Origin: Spirogloea muscicola
Lineage: Eukaryota > Streptophyta > Zygnematophyceae > Spirogloeales > Spirogloeaceae
Assembly (NCBI GenBank): GCA_009602725.1
Contig: WELB01000036.1
Location: forward strand, 462,631 to 496,380
DNA length: 33,750 nucleotides
Reading direction: 5' to 3'
Made by a program: the position numbers and the translations under genes. Of this stretch, positions 9,010 through 19,011 are shown one piece after another. A model generated the notes under the pieces. The model was not told where the DNA came from and searched no databases. It worked only from the letters and a program-made list of their open reading frames with translations. Each line of letters starts with the position of its first letter. Positions within the stretch are counted from its first letter, which is position 1.

Positions 9010-12000
9010 GATCGTGTATTAGAAAGAAATGTAGGCCAAATGGCCAGGTACAAAGGCAAGCACATCTAAAAATCTACATAACCTACAGCAGATTGACCCG
9101 CTCAATAACCACGGGTCAAAACATAAAGGTCACTACTCGATGCATGAATACTAGATGCCAGGAACGGAGCCCTTCTGCCACCTACTAGAGCTCGCCCAGC
9201 TTTCTGGTGCAAGGCACTAGCCTGAGCACGCTGCAAACAGGCCGAAACTCGACGTCGCAAGAGCGACAGATATGCAGCTGGCAAGCCCATCTCAGCCGAA
9301 ACACATCTGCGCGTCGAGTGTAGCCTAGATTGGCAATGTGTTGAAGCAGAGTGTGGAAGCGAGGACCCAGACAGCCAAAGATGTCGATTGCAGCTGGCAG
9401 GAGTTGATCGCATTGGGGGTAATCGGAGTAATGCCGCAGTTTTCTTTGCTCTGCTCCGCCCACTGCGTGCCCAGCAATGTGTGTTGATGCTGGGCCTTTA
9501 CATGCCTCCGTAACAACAACGTCGACCAGGGCCCGTGGTCCTCCACCAGGTTGCACGCCCACAGTGTCAAGTGTGCGGCGATGATGACGTCCCTGGGCGT
9601 CCGTGGTGATAGGCATGATATTGTTGACTTCCACGACCGCACGGTAGCCGGCGTCGCGCATCAAGCCCGCCAGGGCATCGCGAAGGAGGTTGTGAATGCC
9701 CACCACTTCTGGTCCAGTGGGGCATCTCAGCATGTGAGTGGCGAGCACAGCACCCTCTGCACGGAAGCCGCACTCGCACTGGCGCACCCCAATCTGGCAA
9801 TTAGGTGGGAGGCCGAGGAAGAGTTGAAGCGATGTCCGAAAGGCCTCGGAGCTGATGCTGAAGGCGTTGGCGACGGGGGGAGAGGTGATCCAGTCAGTGG
9901 CACCAGGTGTGGCCAGAGAAGTGAGTCTTGCCACGGATTGTTCTGAATCTCTGGCAGCCTCCTCAACCTTCTGCGGCGTTCGTCTTCCACTGCCGTAACC
10001 AGTCTGGATTGTGCCCCTCTATCAGAAGCTTGGGCGAGGGTGGAGAATGGCGTGAGTAGGGGTTGGAGAGAGGGGAAAGAGCTGATGGCTGAGTCGCGGA
10101 TGCTCCTCAGATCCGCTTGGAAGGGGAAGGAGCCTTCCTCCACATTGCGTACAGGGTCGTGGAGGCAAGGGAAGCGCATGGGGAGCAGGGAGGCGATCTG
10201 GTGCCAGCAGCCCAGGAAGGCTGCTTGCGCCGTCTGCTCCAACGACCGGCAGCCAAGGCCGCCCATGCGAGTAGGGAGGGAGGCCTGGAGGGAAGCTGAA
10301 GCTGAGGGGAAAGATGAAGAATGTAGTAGGGCTGCCAGGGACTGCTGAAGGGAGTCATCATATTCCTTGTAGAGCTCCGCCACCATGCCCAATGGGGCAA
10401 CTGTCCGTTGCAGATAGCAAGCCCGTTGGCCGATGCAGCGGGTGAGGATGGCCAACGCCAGCTGCGTGTCCCCAAGGAGGGGAAGGGAAGGGAGGGGGGC
10501 GAGGTGTTTTTGAAGGCGTTCCCGCAAGTCCACCGCCACGTGAGCTGGTGTACCGAAGGGGACCTTGAGGATGGCCAGCCCATTGGCAGGGGTCTGACAG
10601 CCGTGGGGGAGCTGAAGGTTGGCAGGGAGACCGCGTGGGGACCAGGCCACGCTCTTGGACGGGCAAACCCGCAGGCCCATCAGGTCCAATTCGCGAACGA
10701 GCAAGGGGTAAGCCGCCATGACTTCAGCTGGAGGTCCAATGATGTGTGTGTCATCCGCGTAGGAAGGGAAGAGGAGGTATGGGTGTTGGCTCTGGGTGCG
10801 CCGAATAGCCCGGCAATGTGCCAATGCAAACAGGATTGGGCTAAGGGGATCCCCCTGGCGTGTGCCAGAAGATGACCACAGCGTCTTCCACGACTCTCCT
10901 GCTTGCCACAGCAGCCGCCCTGGGCGTCCATAGGCCATGAGGAAAAAGGGTATAAGGGAAGGGAAGTGGTCGCGCAGCTCCTCCATAATGACGCTGCGCT
11001 CCACTGTATTAAAGGCGTTAGTGATATCCAGCCCAAGGACCATCATTGAAGGGTCCACATCGAGAGCGGCACGGATGCCGTGGATGAGGGCCTCCGCCCC
11101 GCAGGACATGCCAGCACCAAATTGGTGGGGTGATAGATGGCTGGTCAGCTGGGGTTTCAGCTCGCTGCACACGGCCTTTGATACCAGCCGCATGACAACC
11201 TCCGTCATCGCAATGGGTCTCACTCCGCCTGTTGGCTTTGCAAGGGCTAGCAGGTGGCTGGAGTTTAAGGCATCAGCAATGCGTGGTGGAATGGCAGCCC
11301 TGGCGATGTGCCGGCAGGTGGACAGGAACAGGGAGAAGCTCCTCTCATCCCCATCAAGAAATAGGTCCTGTAGGTGCTCAAAGAGCCATCCAGAAGGGCC
11401 TCCAGACACCATTCGGGGGGCTTTGGTCAGGGCCACACGGAGCGCCTCTGCCGATAGGTCAAGAGGATTGGGGAGCTCGCCGGCCCAGGGCTCAAGGGGG
11501 TGTTGTGGAGGGGGGTAGAGCTGTCGCAAGATAGCCTCTGTGGCGTCGTTGGTAATAGCCAGGGGGTCAGGGCAAAGGGCCTGAGCGGCCCGGGAAAGTT
11601 CTCCTGCCCTGCCAAAGCGTCTTGCGCGCGCTAGAATGCCAGCTGTGGACTGTTGAGAGGGCTGGTTGACTGATCCATTGCGCGCGCGCCGCTGAGAGAG
11701 CGTGACCCGAGCAGCTGCTGCACGTTGCTGAGCCAACTCCTCCCATGCTCCACTTGAAAATTTTGCCAGTCTGTCTTGGAAAGTCTTGCGGCCTCCGACA
11801 CCAAAAGAGGGAAGATGGCCAAGAACAAGCTTGGGGAAAAGCATGTACAAGGCCCAGGCCGCCTCGTCCATAGAGTCCGCTTCGATGCGAGCAAGGTAAG
11901 GTGTAAGAACCTTGATGCACTCACGACGTGCCCATCTGGGAACGTGGCGTAGGTTTTGGATGCCGTCAGGGATGAGGAGGGAGGTGAGGTCCACTGTGGC

Positions 12001-12015
12001 AGCCCAATGCCAGCT
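9010..12015 (-). mobile_element. Type-D non-LTR retrotransposon, 5'-truncated, two frameshifts
   Basis: This is a reverse transcriptase that would copy element RNA at a nicked target, with an endonuclease that would make the nick. Reading leftward, the frame from about 12,015 includes LRHVPRWARRE, GGPSGWLFEHL, KPTGGVRPIAM, motif A LDITNAFN, motif B GTRQGDPL and the catalytic YADD (10,750-10,761). The frame then changes near 9,935 into one with QCECG...THMLRC (zinc knuckle), RRTLDTVG and ALVDVVVTE (restriction-like nuclease core). A second shift near 9,310 is needed to reach MGLPAAYLSLLRRR and the end DLYVLTRGY-stop (9,102). The 3' UTR ends at about 9,013 with GGCCATTTGGCC and TAATACACG. The N-terminal zinc fingers are absent. 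The two shifts make it a pseudogene unless they are sequencing errors. Confidence 0.85.
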
Positions 12016-12019
12016 CTCT

Positions 12020-12310
12020 GAAGAAGGTGAATTTCGTGTATTTGAAACAATCGAAGGCCAGTATGGCCAAGTACAAAGGTAAGCACATCTTATGACGTAG
12101 CAACTAGCATCTAAACTAGAAGAAGGGGGTAGAGGGCGGTGGCTGGGAGAGGCCAAACCAGAAAAAGAAATAACAAAGTCCGAAGGGGCCAGGGAAAGCG
12201 CTAAAGCACACACAGAAAAGCAAGTAGCTACCTAACACTCAGTGAACCCCTACTAAGCAGCCGCAGGTCGGAGAAACTAGTTACCTGGTAGCGTGTCCCC
12301 TGGCGAGGGC
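12020..12310 (-). mobile_element. Two chained tails: A/B-type copy, then a type-D tail
   Basis: Reading leftward, 12,310-12,100 contains DLRLLSRG, then TTTAGCGCTTTCCCTGG and a hairpin decayed on one side (TGGTTTGGCCTCTCCCAGCC). The segment 12,095-12,028 is a type-D tail (TTTGTACTTGGCCATACTGG to AATACACG). The truncated type-D reverse transcriptase starts about 15-20 nt further on, on the same strand. Confidence 0.65.
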
Positions 12311-12900
12311 CAGAGGCGACAGCAAGGGCATGAATATCTCACCACCTGGCCCTTCTGCATTTTGTACCCATTGGACTGCTTACTAAATTACTGGCATTTT
12401 GGCCCGTTAAGTGCCTTGGCCCCAACCTCTGCCTTGCAACAATCCTCGTCCTTGGGCCTGGCGATCCTCATGCACTACAATTGGGTGGCTCGATTTCTAC
12501 CAAAACGATCGTCAAAACAACAAACTACTGACAATGGCTGAGCTCGTGATTATTGTACTTACAGATTACAAATTCTGCTTACGGCCTACCCACGCTATCT
12601 TGTGATTGAAAGGACTTAGGTGGGATGGTCCCGGGCCCACAACAATTATGCCAGCATCTGAGACGGGGTATAACACCATGGATCTGAAGAACAACAATTT
12701 AGATTTGGATGGCCACATGATGCTGCGACCCACAGAAGCAACCAACCCCAGAGCTCATAATGCAGAGCTCCAGTCAGGCTTTGGATTGTTACACATTGTG
12801 CGGATAACGAATGAGGACGATGGAGCTAACTAGTACAAGTACAAGGAATGTGAGCAGCCATGCCATGCATGATGTCTAAAATGAATGGTACAGGATGTTG
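12311..12900 (-). other. 3' flank of the FkbM-domain gene; no gene seen
   Basis: The sequence is lower-GC without convincing coding. On the minus strand, TGTAA lies at 12,793-12,789, about 108 nt past the stop at 12,901. This is a plausible algal polyadenylation signal for the gene upstream of it. Confidence 0.4.
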
Positions 12901-14898
12901 TCAGCTCTGCATAATGTGCTTGAACATGCCCTGCTTACACTTTGCTGGAGATAGAAATACACACTTTGTGGAAGCGGCACCCTCTGGGAGCCGCACACAC
13001 GTCACAAGCTCCAGCCCCATGTTTCTCAAGGACTCCACAGCCAAGGCCTGGAGGACGTCGGCCTCTATGCCGAGCCACCGTGTTGCGAAAGCGAGCAGGA
13101 GCTGACACACAGGCGGCGGCTGCTGCAGGCTGCTCCATGCTTCGATTACGCGCACCTCCATACCCTCCAGGAAGAGCTTCAGCACGTCAATGTGCTCGTG
13201 CCCCAGGATGGCCATGGCGCCTGCCAGCGTCGTCGTGGGCACCACAACCGGCTTGCCGAGCGTGTACGGCTTGGGAATGGATGGCAGTACCGTGAAGCTG
13301 CCAGCAGGTTGGTTGGGCCAATGGATTGACCGTACAGATGCATTGCCCACGTGGCTCGCCAGGCAGATGTTGTGGATCTCGATGCCCAGCGGCAGCAGGA
13401 TGGCAGTGACGGGTTCACGCGCCCACGGCGCGCCAAAGGGCGTGGCATCGAACGTGTGCACGGTGCAGCCCCCGCACTGCTCCACCACGCCCTTTTCCCA
13501 CGACATGTCCTTGTTGATGCCGCCCGAGTATACGATGCTGTCCTTGTGAAGCCCGCCAAGGAAGACTGGCCACTGGCTGTTGTCAAGCCCCACCACAGCG
13601 GGTGCACCGAGCTGGCTGAGCAGGCAGAGCAACTCTGGCGTAGGGCCAGTGTACACCGCAACTTTGGCTTGCAGCTCCGCCATCTCCGCCACACAGCGGC
13701 CATAGCCCCGACCCAACAAGCTTTTGCGGACCGCCGCTCCCTCCGACCCGGCAGTGCGGTCGAAAATGTCCTCCCAGTCGGGCTCCCACTCCTGCTGAGC
13801 ATTGCACAGCTCCACGCCATGCCCTGTGCTCTCCCACCCGGGGTCCACAGCACGCACCAAATCCAGCGCCCTGCTGCTGCCGGTCGCCACTGGCGTGCAC
13901 GGGCGGCACTTGGCGCCGTTCATGAAGCCTCGGCTGCTGAGTGCCACGACCTGCACGCCCTTGGGGCGCAGCGGCCAGCTGTACTTGCGTGTGCTCAGCA
14001 CACAGAACGGCAGGCTGATGCGGCCCACTGGAACGTTGTTCAAAGACATCTGCGCCTGGAGAGCGCGCTCTGAGTTGAGGCCGCGGTAGCCAGCCTTGTG
14101 CAGCTGGTTAAGCAAGCTAAGCCGCCGCAGCGCCACGGTACTGTATACCATGTCGCCCATGCCGAAGCGGTCGTTCAAGCCGCCATACTCGCAGCCAAAG
14201 GGCACGGTGTAACGGCGGGGGTTGTAGGTGGCCAGCGTGTGGGGCGGGCCGGTCCAGAAGGTGTCCACGCGCGTGCGCAGGATCCAGCCGTACTTCACGC
14301 CAGCCGCCGCCTCCCGGTCCTGGATGAGCTTGAGGCAGCCCTCGACGAGGTTGAAGTACTGCAGCAGGCCCTGTTGGACATGGCGCCGCTCGCCCACATG
14401 TAAGCAATGTGACAAAGAAGGCTTGCATCTCCCTCAGCCAGGCCATGGGTGACCCAGAAGCACCGGCGTGGTCAGAGGCGATGCGTCGCAGTGCTACAGC
14501 GCTCGCACTACCTGCACGCCCTGCGGGGAGTCCTGGGGCAGGAGAACGGTCTGCCGGGCGCCGCGCATCTTGATGGGGGTCTGCGCAAACAGCCTGAGCG
14601 ACACTATGTTGGTGGCGTTGAGCAGGATGGTCAGCTTGTGGGCATTCTCGTCCACCGGGACGTGCACGAAGGCGTCGGCGGCCTCGAAGGCCGTCAGGAC
14701 GTGGCGCAGGATGCTGTGCCCGGTGAGCTCGAACATGCGCGCACCGCCGACGAGGCAGATGGCCACCCGCCCGAACTGCAGGCCGCGCCTCGCAGAAAAC
14801 GGGCCGCGCACGGCTCAGCCCGGCGACGCGAACCGAACGCAGCTTCTCAGATGCTGGAAAGGAAGGTCTTACCGAGCTGCTGCTCCGAGCCGCTCACC
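12901..14898 (-). CDS. Glycosyltransferase-like / FkbM methyltransferase fusion, at least 3 exons
   Basis: The last exon (14,370-12,901, 489 codons plus stop) joins in phase 0 to exon 14,775-14,512 across a 141-nt GTAGTG...CAACAG intron. This yields SPQGVQ|GLLQYFNLVEGC. The N-terminal half (VAICLVGGARMFELTG, WILRTRVDTFW, GGLNDRFGMGDM) resembles a plant/algal glycosyltransferase-like family that I believe is filed as DUF7796. The C-terminal half (DSIVYSGGINKDMSWEKG, CTVHTFDATPFG, HIDVLKLFLEGMEVRVIE) resembles FkbM/Methyltransf_21 SAM-dependent methyltransferases. Where the family usually has D-(I/L)-E-G, this protein has FLEG, so catalysis may be altered. A likely earlier exon ends at 14,898 (IPVVYGPQ, donor GTGAGC) and joins 14,775 in phase 0. 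The 5' end is lost in adapter-contaminated sequence. The start is therefore unknown. Confidence 0.65.
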
Positions 14899-15023
14899 TG
14901 GGGGCCGTACACGACGGGAATGCGGTCCCGGTCGGCCGGCGTTGCCTCGTACGCCCGGGCGTCGCGCAGCGGCAAACGGCGGCCCGGCGCGCCACGCCGC
15001 CGCCGCGCCGCCCGCCTGCATTC

Positions 15024-15052
15024 NTTTTTTTTACACGACGCTCTTCCGATCT
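15024..15052 (+). other. Illumina sequencing adapter left in the assembly
   Basis: An N at 15,024 and eight T (15,025-15,032) precede ACACGACGCTCTTCCGATCT (15,033-15,052). That is the 3' end of the standard Illumina read-1 adapter, and the T before it also matches. The T run lies where the adapter has a pyrimidine stretch. This is not biological sequence. Sequences to the left and right of it may not be adjacent in the genome. Confidence 0.97.
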
Positions 15053-15224
15053 AGCAGCGCCGCAGCCCGGGCGCGGCCGCCGGCGCGCAGCGGCCGCCAT
15101 GCGGGGGGCGGGGCTGACGGGGCCGCCATGACGGGGGGACCATCGGCCGTGCCGGCCGAGTGCGCCTAGTGCTAGCTGCCTTGGTGAGCAGAAAGAATAC
15201 ACGATCTTTTCCTTGGTGAGCAGA
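15053..15224. other. GC-rich sequence right of the adapter, then a 17-nt repeat
   Basis: The stretch to about 15,165 is extremely GC-rich and has no recognisable coding. It could belong to the first exon or promoter of the minus-strand gene, or be a chimeric join. CCTTGGTGAGCAGAAAG occurs at about 15,179 and again at 15,213. Confidence 0.35.
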
Positions 15225-15285
15225 AAGCGCGCGCGCATGAAACGAAAAGGGTGGCCAATTCAAGCCAACACGTTCGTAGGCAGAG
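15225..15285 (-). mobile_element. Type-C tail
   Basis: It contains AAAGCGCGCGCGCATGAAAC and GGCCAATTCAAGCCAACACG, matching the other type-C tails. It lies on the minus strand beside plus-oriented B tails. Confidence 0.65.
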
Positions 15286-15331
15286 AGGTTCTCCGACTCC
15301 TCTGATCAGAAAGGTTCTCCGACTCCTCTGC
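15284..15331. repeat. Short tandem duplication
   Basis: AGGTTCTCCGACTCCTCTG occurs twice in a row, about 24 nt apart, joined by ATCAGAAAG. The word TCTGATCAGA recurs at about 15,393 and 15,467 next to the B tails. Confidence 0.8.
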
Positions 15332-15334
15332 AGA

Positions 15335-15475
15335 CCTTGTCCATTCCTTTGGGCTGGCCTTTCCCAGCCACCAGTCAATCTAGCCGCGCTTCCTTTCTGA
15401 TCAGACCTTGCCCATTCCTTTGGGCTGGCCTCTCCCAGCCACCAGTTAATCTGGCCGCGCTTGTTCTGATCAGAA
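15335..15475 (+). mobile_element. Two B-type tails in tandem
   Basis: Each unit reads ACCTTG(T/C)CCATTCCTTTG and then a GGGCTGG/CCAGCC hairpin (15,351-15,369 and 15,422-15,440). Each ends with ACCAGT(C/T)AATCT.GCCGCGCTT. This is the same tail that ends the intact element at 30,725. The two units are in the same orientation, about 71 nt apart. Confidence 0.75.
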
Positions 15476-15836
15476 AGTTGGTCAAGCCTTAGCTGGTTGC
15501 TCAAGAGCTTGTCGATTGCCGTCCGGTATTCGGGCATCAGTTAGCGACCTCTATGTGCTGACTCGTGGTTACTGAGCGGGTCAGCTTAGCAGCAGGTGAC
15601 GTACATTTTACCAGCGTGCTGGTCGTGCATTAGCCCAGGCTAGTGGCTTCCATGGTGGTGGTTTGGCTCCTCAGTATAGCTTGTCAGATATGCATGTGCT
15701 CACTCGAAGATATAAGCGTCCCCTTAGCCAGCTCATTACCCAGTTAAAACAGGACATTTGTAATGCTAGAATTGGCCTCCCTTTCACTTTCATGCGCACC
15801 GCGCGCCTTCTCTCTCGTCAATGTGCTTGCCTTTGT
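15476..15836 (+). mobile_element. Chained type-D, type-C and type-D fragments
   Basis: Bases 15,476-15,612 match the end of the type-D ORF, from an AGAAAGTTGGT word to LTRGY-equivalent codons (GTGCTGACTCGTGGTTACTGA). Bases 15,614-15,815 match the end of a different ORF (YSLSDMHVLTRRY), followed by a type-C tail with CATGCGCACCGCGCGCCTTC. Bases 15,816-15,836 are a type-D tail piece (TGCTTGCCTTTGTACTTGG). All are on the same strand. Confidence 0.7.
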
Positions 15837-16078
15837 ACTTGGCCACACAATGCCGTGCTATGGCCGCCACCTCTGGGTCTCGGCGGAGTGCCTCTTCCCT
15901 GCAGCGAGCTACTCAGACCTGATGTTGCTCCCTCACGAGTACTGAGCTTCGCTCTGCATCGTCTTGTGTTTTGAGTGTAGTCCTTTTCCGGCTCCTCTTT
16001 CTTTTGACTTGGACATTGTCCATTCTTTTTGGGCTGGCTTTGCCAGCCCCTCATCTCTATGGGCGAGCACTTCTTTTC
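15837..16078 (+). mobile_element. 5'-truncated type-A copy
   Basis: It starts with CGTGCTATGGCCGCCACCTC, which corresponds to the AGRALAAASG region of the ORF, and passes the end of the ORF near 15,944. The tail has GGGCTGG (16,031-16,037) / CCAGCCC (16,043-16,049) and ends ATGGGCGAGCACTTC. It follows the type-D tail piece directly. Confidence 0.7.
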
Positions 16079-16119
16079 AAGCCCTCCATCTCTTAATACA
16101 CACTCCATCCCCCCTCTGC

Positions 16120-16990
16120 CTGAAAGACAACCTCGAGTGGCTCTACTGATGGGGGCAAGTGCTGGGAAAAGCCAGCCCGAGAACGATTGACAAAGGTTTG
16201 AAGGGGCCAAATGACGGAGGGGCCTAGAATGCTAAGCAGCTACGAAGGGACCTGAAGATGCCATGTCAAAACGGGGGGAGGGTGGACTACTCAGGAGTTA
16301 CGAGTGAGGAGCCTCAAATCCGACAGACTACCTGCCGGAAAATTATCCCCGTGCTGAAAGCCGGAGGCCGCAGCGAGAGCACGGCCAGCACGCAGGTGCA
16401 AGGCATGGGCCATGGAACGCTGTGGGGAGACTGACAAACGCATGCGTTAGACTTGGGCCCACGAGCCAGCCGCATTGACGTCAGCCGGCTCACCTCGCCT
16501 GCGGGACACAGCACGACGTACAAGCCTGGCCAGCAGGTCGAGCCACTGGGATCCGAGAGCCCCGTGCACGTCCACGGTCAGGGAGACTCGTCTCCAGCTG
16601 GGTGATCGGCGTGTTTGGCCGCCTTGCTGCGAGCGGCCTTCGCCGCAGCGTGGCCAGCCCGCGCGGCAGAGAGCCCCGGGTTGGAGCCGTCAACCACACT
16701 AGTGGTGACCACATCAGCAAAAATTCGCGCGCCACCTCTCGGCGTGGACGCCACCAGGTCGACGCGGCGCGTGTGGAGTCCGTCGGCCCTCTGGAGGATT
16801 GGCATGACAGAAGTATTCTCCATCGCCACCGTGTTTCCGGCTTCCACAAATATGCCAAACATGGCATCCCTGAGGAGGTCGTGTGCAGCGGTGCGTTCAC
16901 CTCCCGTGGCGCAGCAGAGGACATGCGCCGCCAGCTCCGCTGGGTCCGCCGACCGTTCGCAGCACTCGCACTGCAGCACGCCTAGCAGAC
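16120..16990 (-). pseudogene. Retrotransposon endonuclease-region copy with 3' tail
   Basis: The minus frame from about 16,990 reads QCECCERSADPAELAAHVLC (zinc knuckle), GGERTAAHDLLRDAMFGI, HTRRVDLVAS and ARIFADVVTTS. The RxD...DVV pattern is that of a restriction-like endonuclease. After frame changes near 16,590 it continues through GSQWLDLLARL to a DLRLLTR-like end near 16,320, then a decayed tail with a GGGCTGGCTTTTCCCAGC hairpin near 16,160. The zinc knuckle, nuclease and C-terminus are covered, but the reverse transcriptase is missing. Confidence 0.75.
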
Positions 16991-17004
16991 AGGGAGAAAG
17001 CTCG

Positions 17005-17110
17005 GCCAGATTGACTGGTGGCTGGGAAAGGCCAGCCCAAAGAGAGAGAAGGCGCGCGGGGCGCATGAATTGAAAGGGAGGCCAATTCAAGCCAATACAT
17101 TGTTCAGGCA
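17005..17110 (-). mobile_element. Type-C tail chained to a type-B tail
   Basis: Reading leftward, 17,110-17,041 is a type-C tail (CTGAACAATGTATTGGCTTG to CGCGCGCCTTCTCTCTC). Bases 17,040-17,005 are a B hairpin (TTGGGCTGGCCTTTCCCAGC and ACCAGTCAATCTGGCC). The truncated copy at 16,990 follows on the same strand. Confidence 0.75.
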
Positions 17111-17315
17111 GAGTCGAGTGCAGACTAAACAATGCTACATATTACGGAGACCTAATCTAAGGTACCTAAGATGACATTAGTACCCACGGGTGAGCACAAA
17201 CAAATCTGACAAGCTAACTTGGGGAGCTGGAGCGCCGCCACGAAAGCCGGAGGCCTGACTTAGAGCGCGCCCTGCACGTTGATGAAGAGCCAATGCTTGC
17301 GAGCGCTGCAAAAGA

Positions 17316-18845
17316 ATGGACAGGGCGGGGAGAGGCCCAGCAGGTGGTGGACTGCCGTGCGGAAAAGTTCATCCGGCATCCTGAGTGCATCGTAGAGGGG
17401 GAGCACGAAGAAAGTGCTCGCCCATTGAGAATAGGGGCTGGAACAACCAGCCCGAAAAAGAATGAACAGAGTACGAGAAGCGGGCCAGGGGAAGCGCTAA
17501 GTAACAGAAACAAAGCTGCTACGAGACACTCAGTAACCCCTGCTAAGCAGCCGCAGATCAGAGATGCTGGGCTGCTGGGCACGAAGAGCCAGGCTGCCGC
17601 GCCAGGGGAGGAGGCCGACCACAGCCGAGCATAGCCACGCACGTCTGTCGGAGGGAGGAGCCGCAGCGTGGCCGTGAAGGCCGCCTTGTCGACCTCCGCC
17701 AAGTATTGCGCCTGCGCCCGCGAGTCGATGGAGTGGGCCAGCTGCGCAAAAGGGACCAAGCTCTCCGCGAGGGCTGGGTGCTCCACGAGTAATTCGTGTT
17801 GAACGGAGCGGAGCGCACCTAAAAGGCAACGAGCCGGTCGCCACCTCCGCCACAGGCTGACGCAGCATGGGCCGCCCGTCCTGGACGAAGCGCTGCGCCA
17901 CCGACGTAGCGACCTGAGCCCAGCTGCCGAGGTACGCTGGCCTGCAGATGCGAGCAAGCGAGCGGCAGCCAAGGCCGCCGTGGCTGAGGGGACGAGCAGC
18001 CTGGTGCACAGCAGCTGTCGAGTCGAGGAAGCCCGAGTATCAGTTGAGGGCCGCCACGCTTCCCAGGACGCCGGTGTCAAAGATGGCGCAGACATCCAGC
18101 ACCGCGGGGCAGCGAGGTGTAGCCCGCGCAAGTTAGTGGGGCCGCTGGACGATGCTTCTGGTGAGCATGGCCAGGGCCAGCTGCACATCCTGTAGCTCTG
18201 GGAGGCGGGCAGCCGGTTGAAGGTGCTCCTGGAGCCGGGCGGCCAGCTGCACGTCCACGAAGGATGGCGTACCGTAGGGAACCCCCAGGGATGGTGAGGC
18301 CGCTCGGAGGAGTCTGGCATCCGGTGGTGAGAGGCGCGGGGGCAGGCAGGCTGCGAGTCGACCACACGACGCACTTCTCGGCCCGAATGGTCAAGCCGAG
18401 GGCGGCCAGCTGCTGCTGGAGGGTGGCGGTGGCTGCCAGCACATCCCCTGCCGACCAGGGTGGTGTCGTTGGCGTACATCGGCAGGAGACGCTGGGATGC
18501 GCCGCCGCAGTGGCCTTGAGAGCGCAGTTGTGAGCAAACGCAAAAAAGATCCCTGCCAGCGGATCCCCTTGGTGAGTGCCTGTCCTCGACTGCAGCGTCT
18601 CCACCTCACCAATCCAGTCCGCCACAGAAGGTCGCTGGGCTGGCCGTAGCCAAGGCGGAAGACGGGAAGGAAGGATAGGAAGGCGCAGCCCTCAGCTCCT
18701 CGGCGATGGCGTCGCGCTCTATGCTGTTGAAAGCAGTTTGCATAATGACCGCCAGGACGATCCAGTCAGGGTGGAGATCCAGGGCCGCGCGGACGCCGTG
18801 GACGACAGCCTCCCCGCCGCTTTGTAGCCCAGCGCCGTATTAATG
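17316..18845 (-). pseudogene. Decayed reverse-transcriptase copy with nested insertion
   Basis: Frames on the minus strand give pieces of a reverse transcriptase related to the intact one: EAVVHGVRAALDLHP-like sequence near 18,800 and a TGTHQGDPLAGIFFAFAH motif B near 18,560. The catalytic box is changed to YAND (about 18,470), followed by LAEVDKAAFTATLRLLPP and DVRGYARLWSASSPGAAAW (17,600-17,700). The frame then continues at 17,400 with YDALRMPDELFRTAVHHLLG, interrupted exactly by the insertion at 17,412-17,578. There are many frame changes, and the C-terminus after about 17,316 is lost. The YADD-to-YAND change alone should abolish activity. Confidence 0.8.
17412..17578 (-). mobile_element. 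167-bp type-A insertion with 9-bp target duplication
   Basis: GCACGAAGA flanks the insert at 17,403-17,411 and 17,579-17,587. Removing the insert and one copy rejoins the reverse-transcriptase frame of the host copy (AAWLFV to LPLYDALRM). On the minus strand the insert starts in codons for SDLRLLSRGY-stop, carries the 3' UTR and the GGGCTGG/CCAGCCC hairpin, and ends GGGCGAGCACTTTC. This fixes the true 3' end of the type-A tail and shows that it moves as a non-LTR element. Confidence 0.88.
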
Positions 18846-18929
18846 TGGGGCAAGGTGGGTCTGCGCCTGCCAAGACAGAGCCTGCCTGAAAGAGAGCCTG
18901 TCTTTTTATTGAAGTTCTTGAGCGGCTGC

Positions 18930-18990
18930 TGATATAAAAAGAGCGGCTGTGAAAGCCAGCCAGATCCATACAGGTGTCCTTGACGGAGCC
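18930..18990 (-). mobile_element. Hairpin tail remnant
   Basis: AGCGGCTGTGAAAGCCAGCC resembles the inverse of the A/B hairpin. It lies upstream of the decayed copy at 17,316-18,845 on the same strand. Confidence 0.4.
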
Positions 18991-19011
18991 ACATGCTAGG
19001 TAGACGAGCCG

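Noticed and set aside
9551-9946. 131-residue plus-strand frame
   Set aside because: It is antisense to the nuclease region of the type-D element.
13351-14073. 240-residue plus-strand frame
   Set aside because: It is a shadow of the GC-rich FkbM-domain exon on the minus strand, which carries recognisable motifs.
15025-15032. T run read as a poly(A) tail of a retrogene
   Set aside because: It is continuous with an N and an exact sequencing-adapter match, so it is technical.
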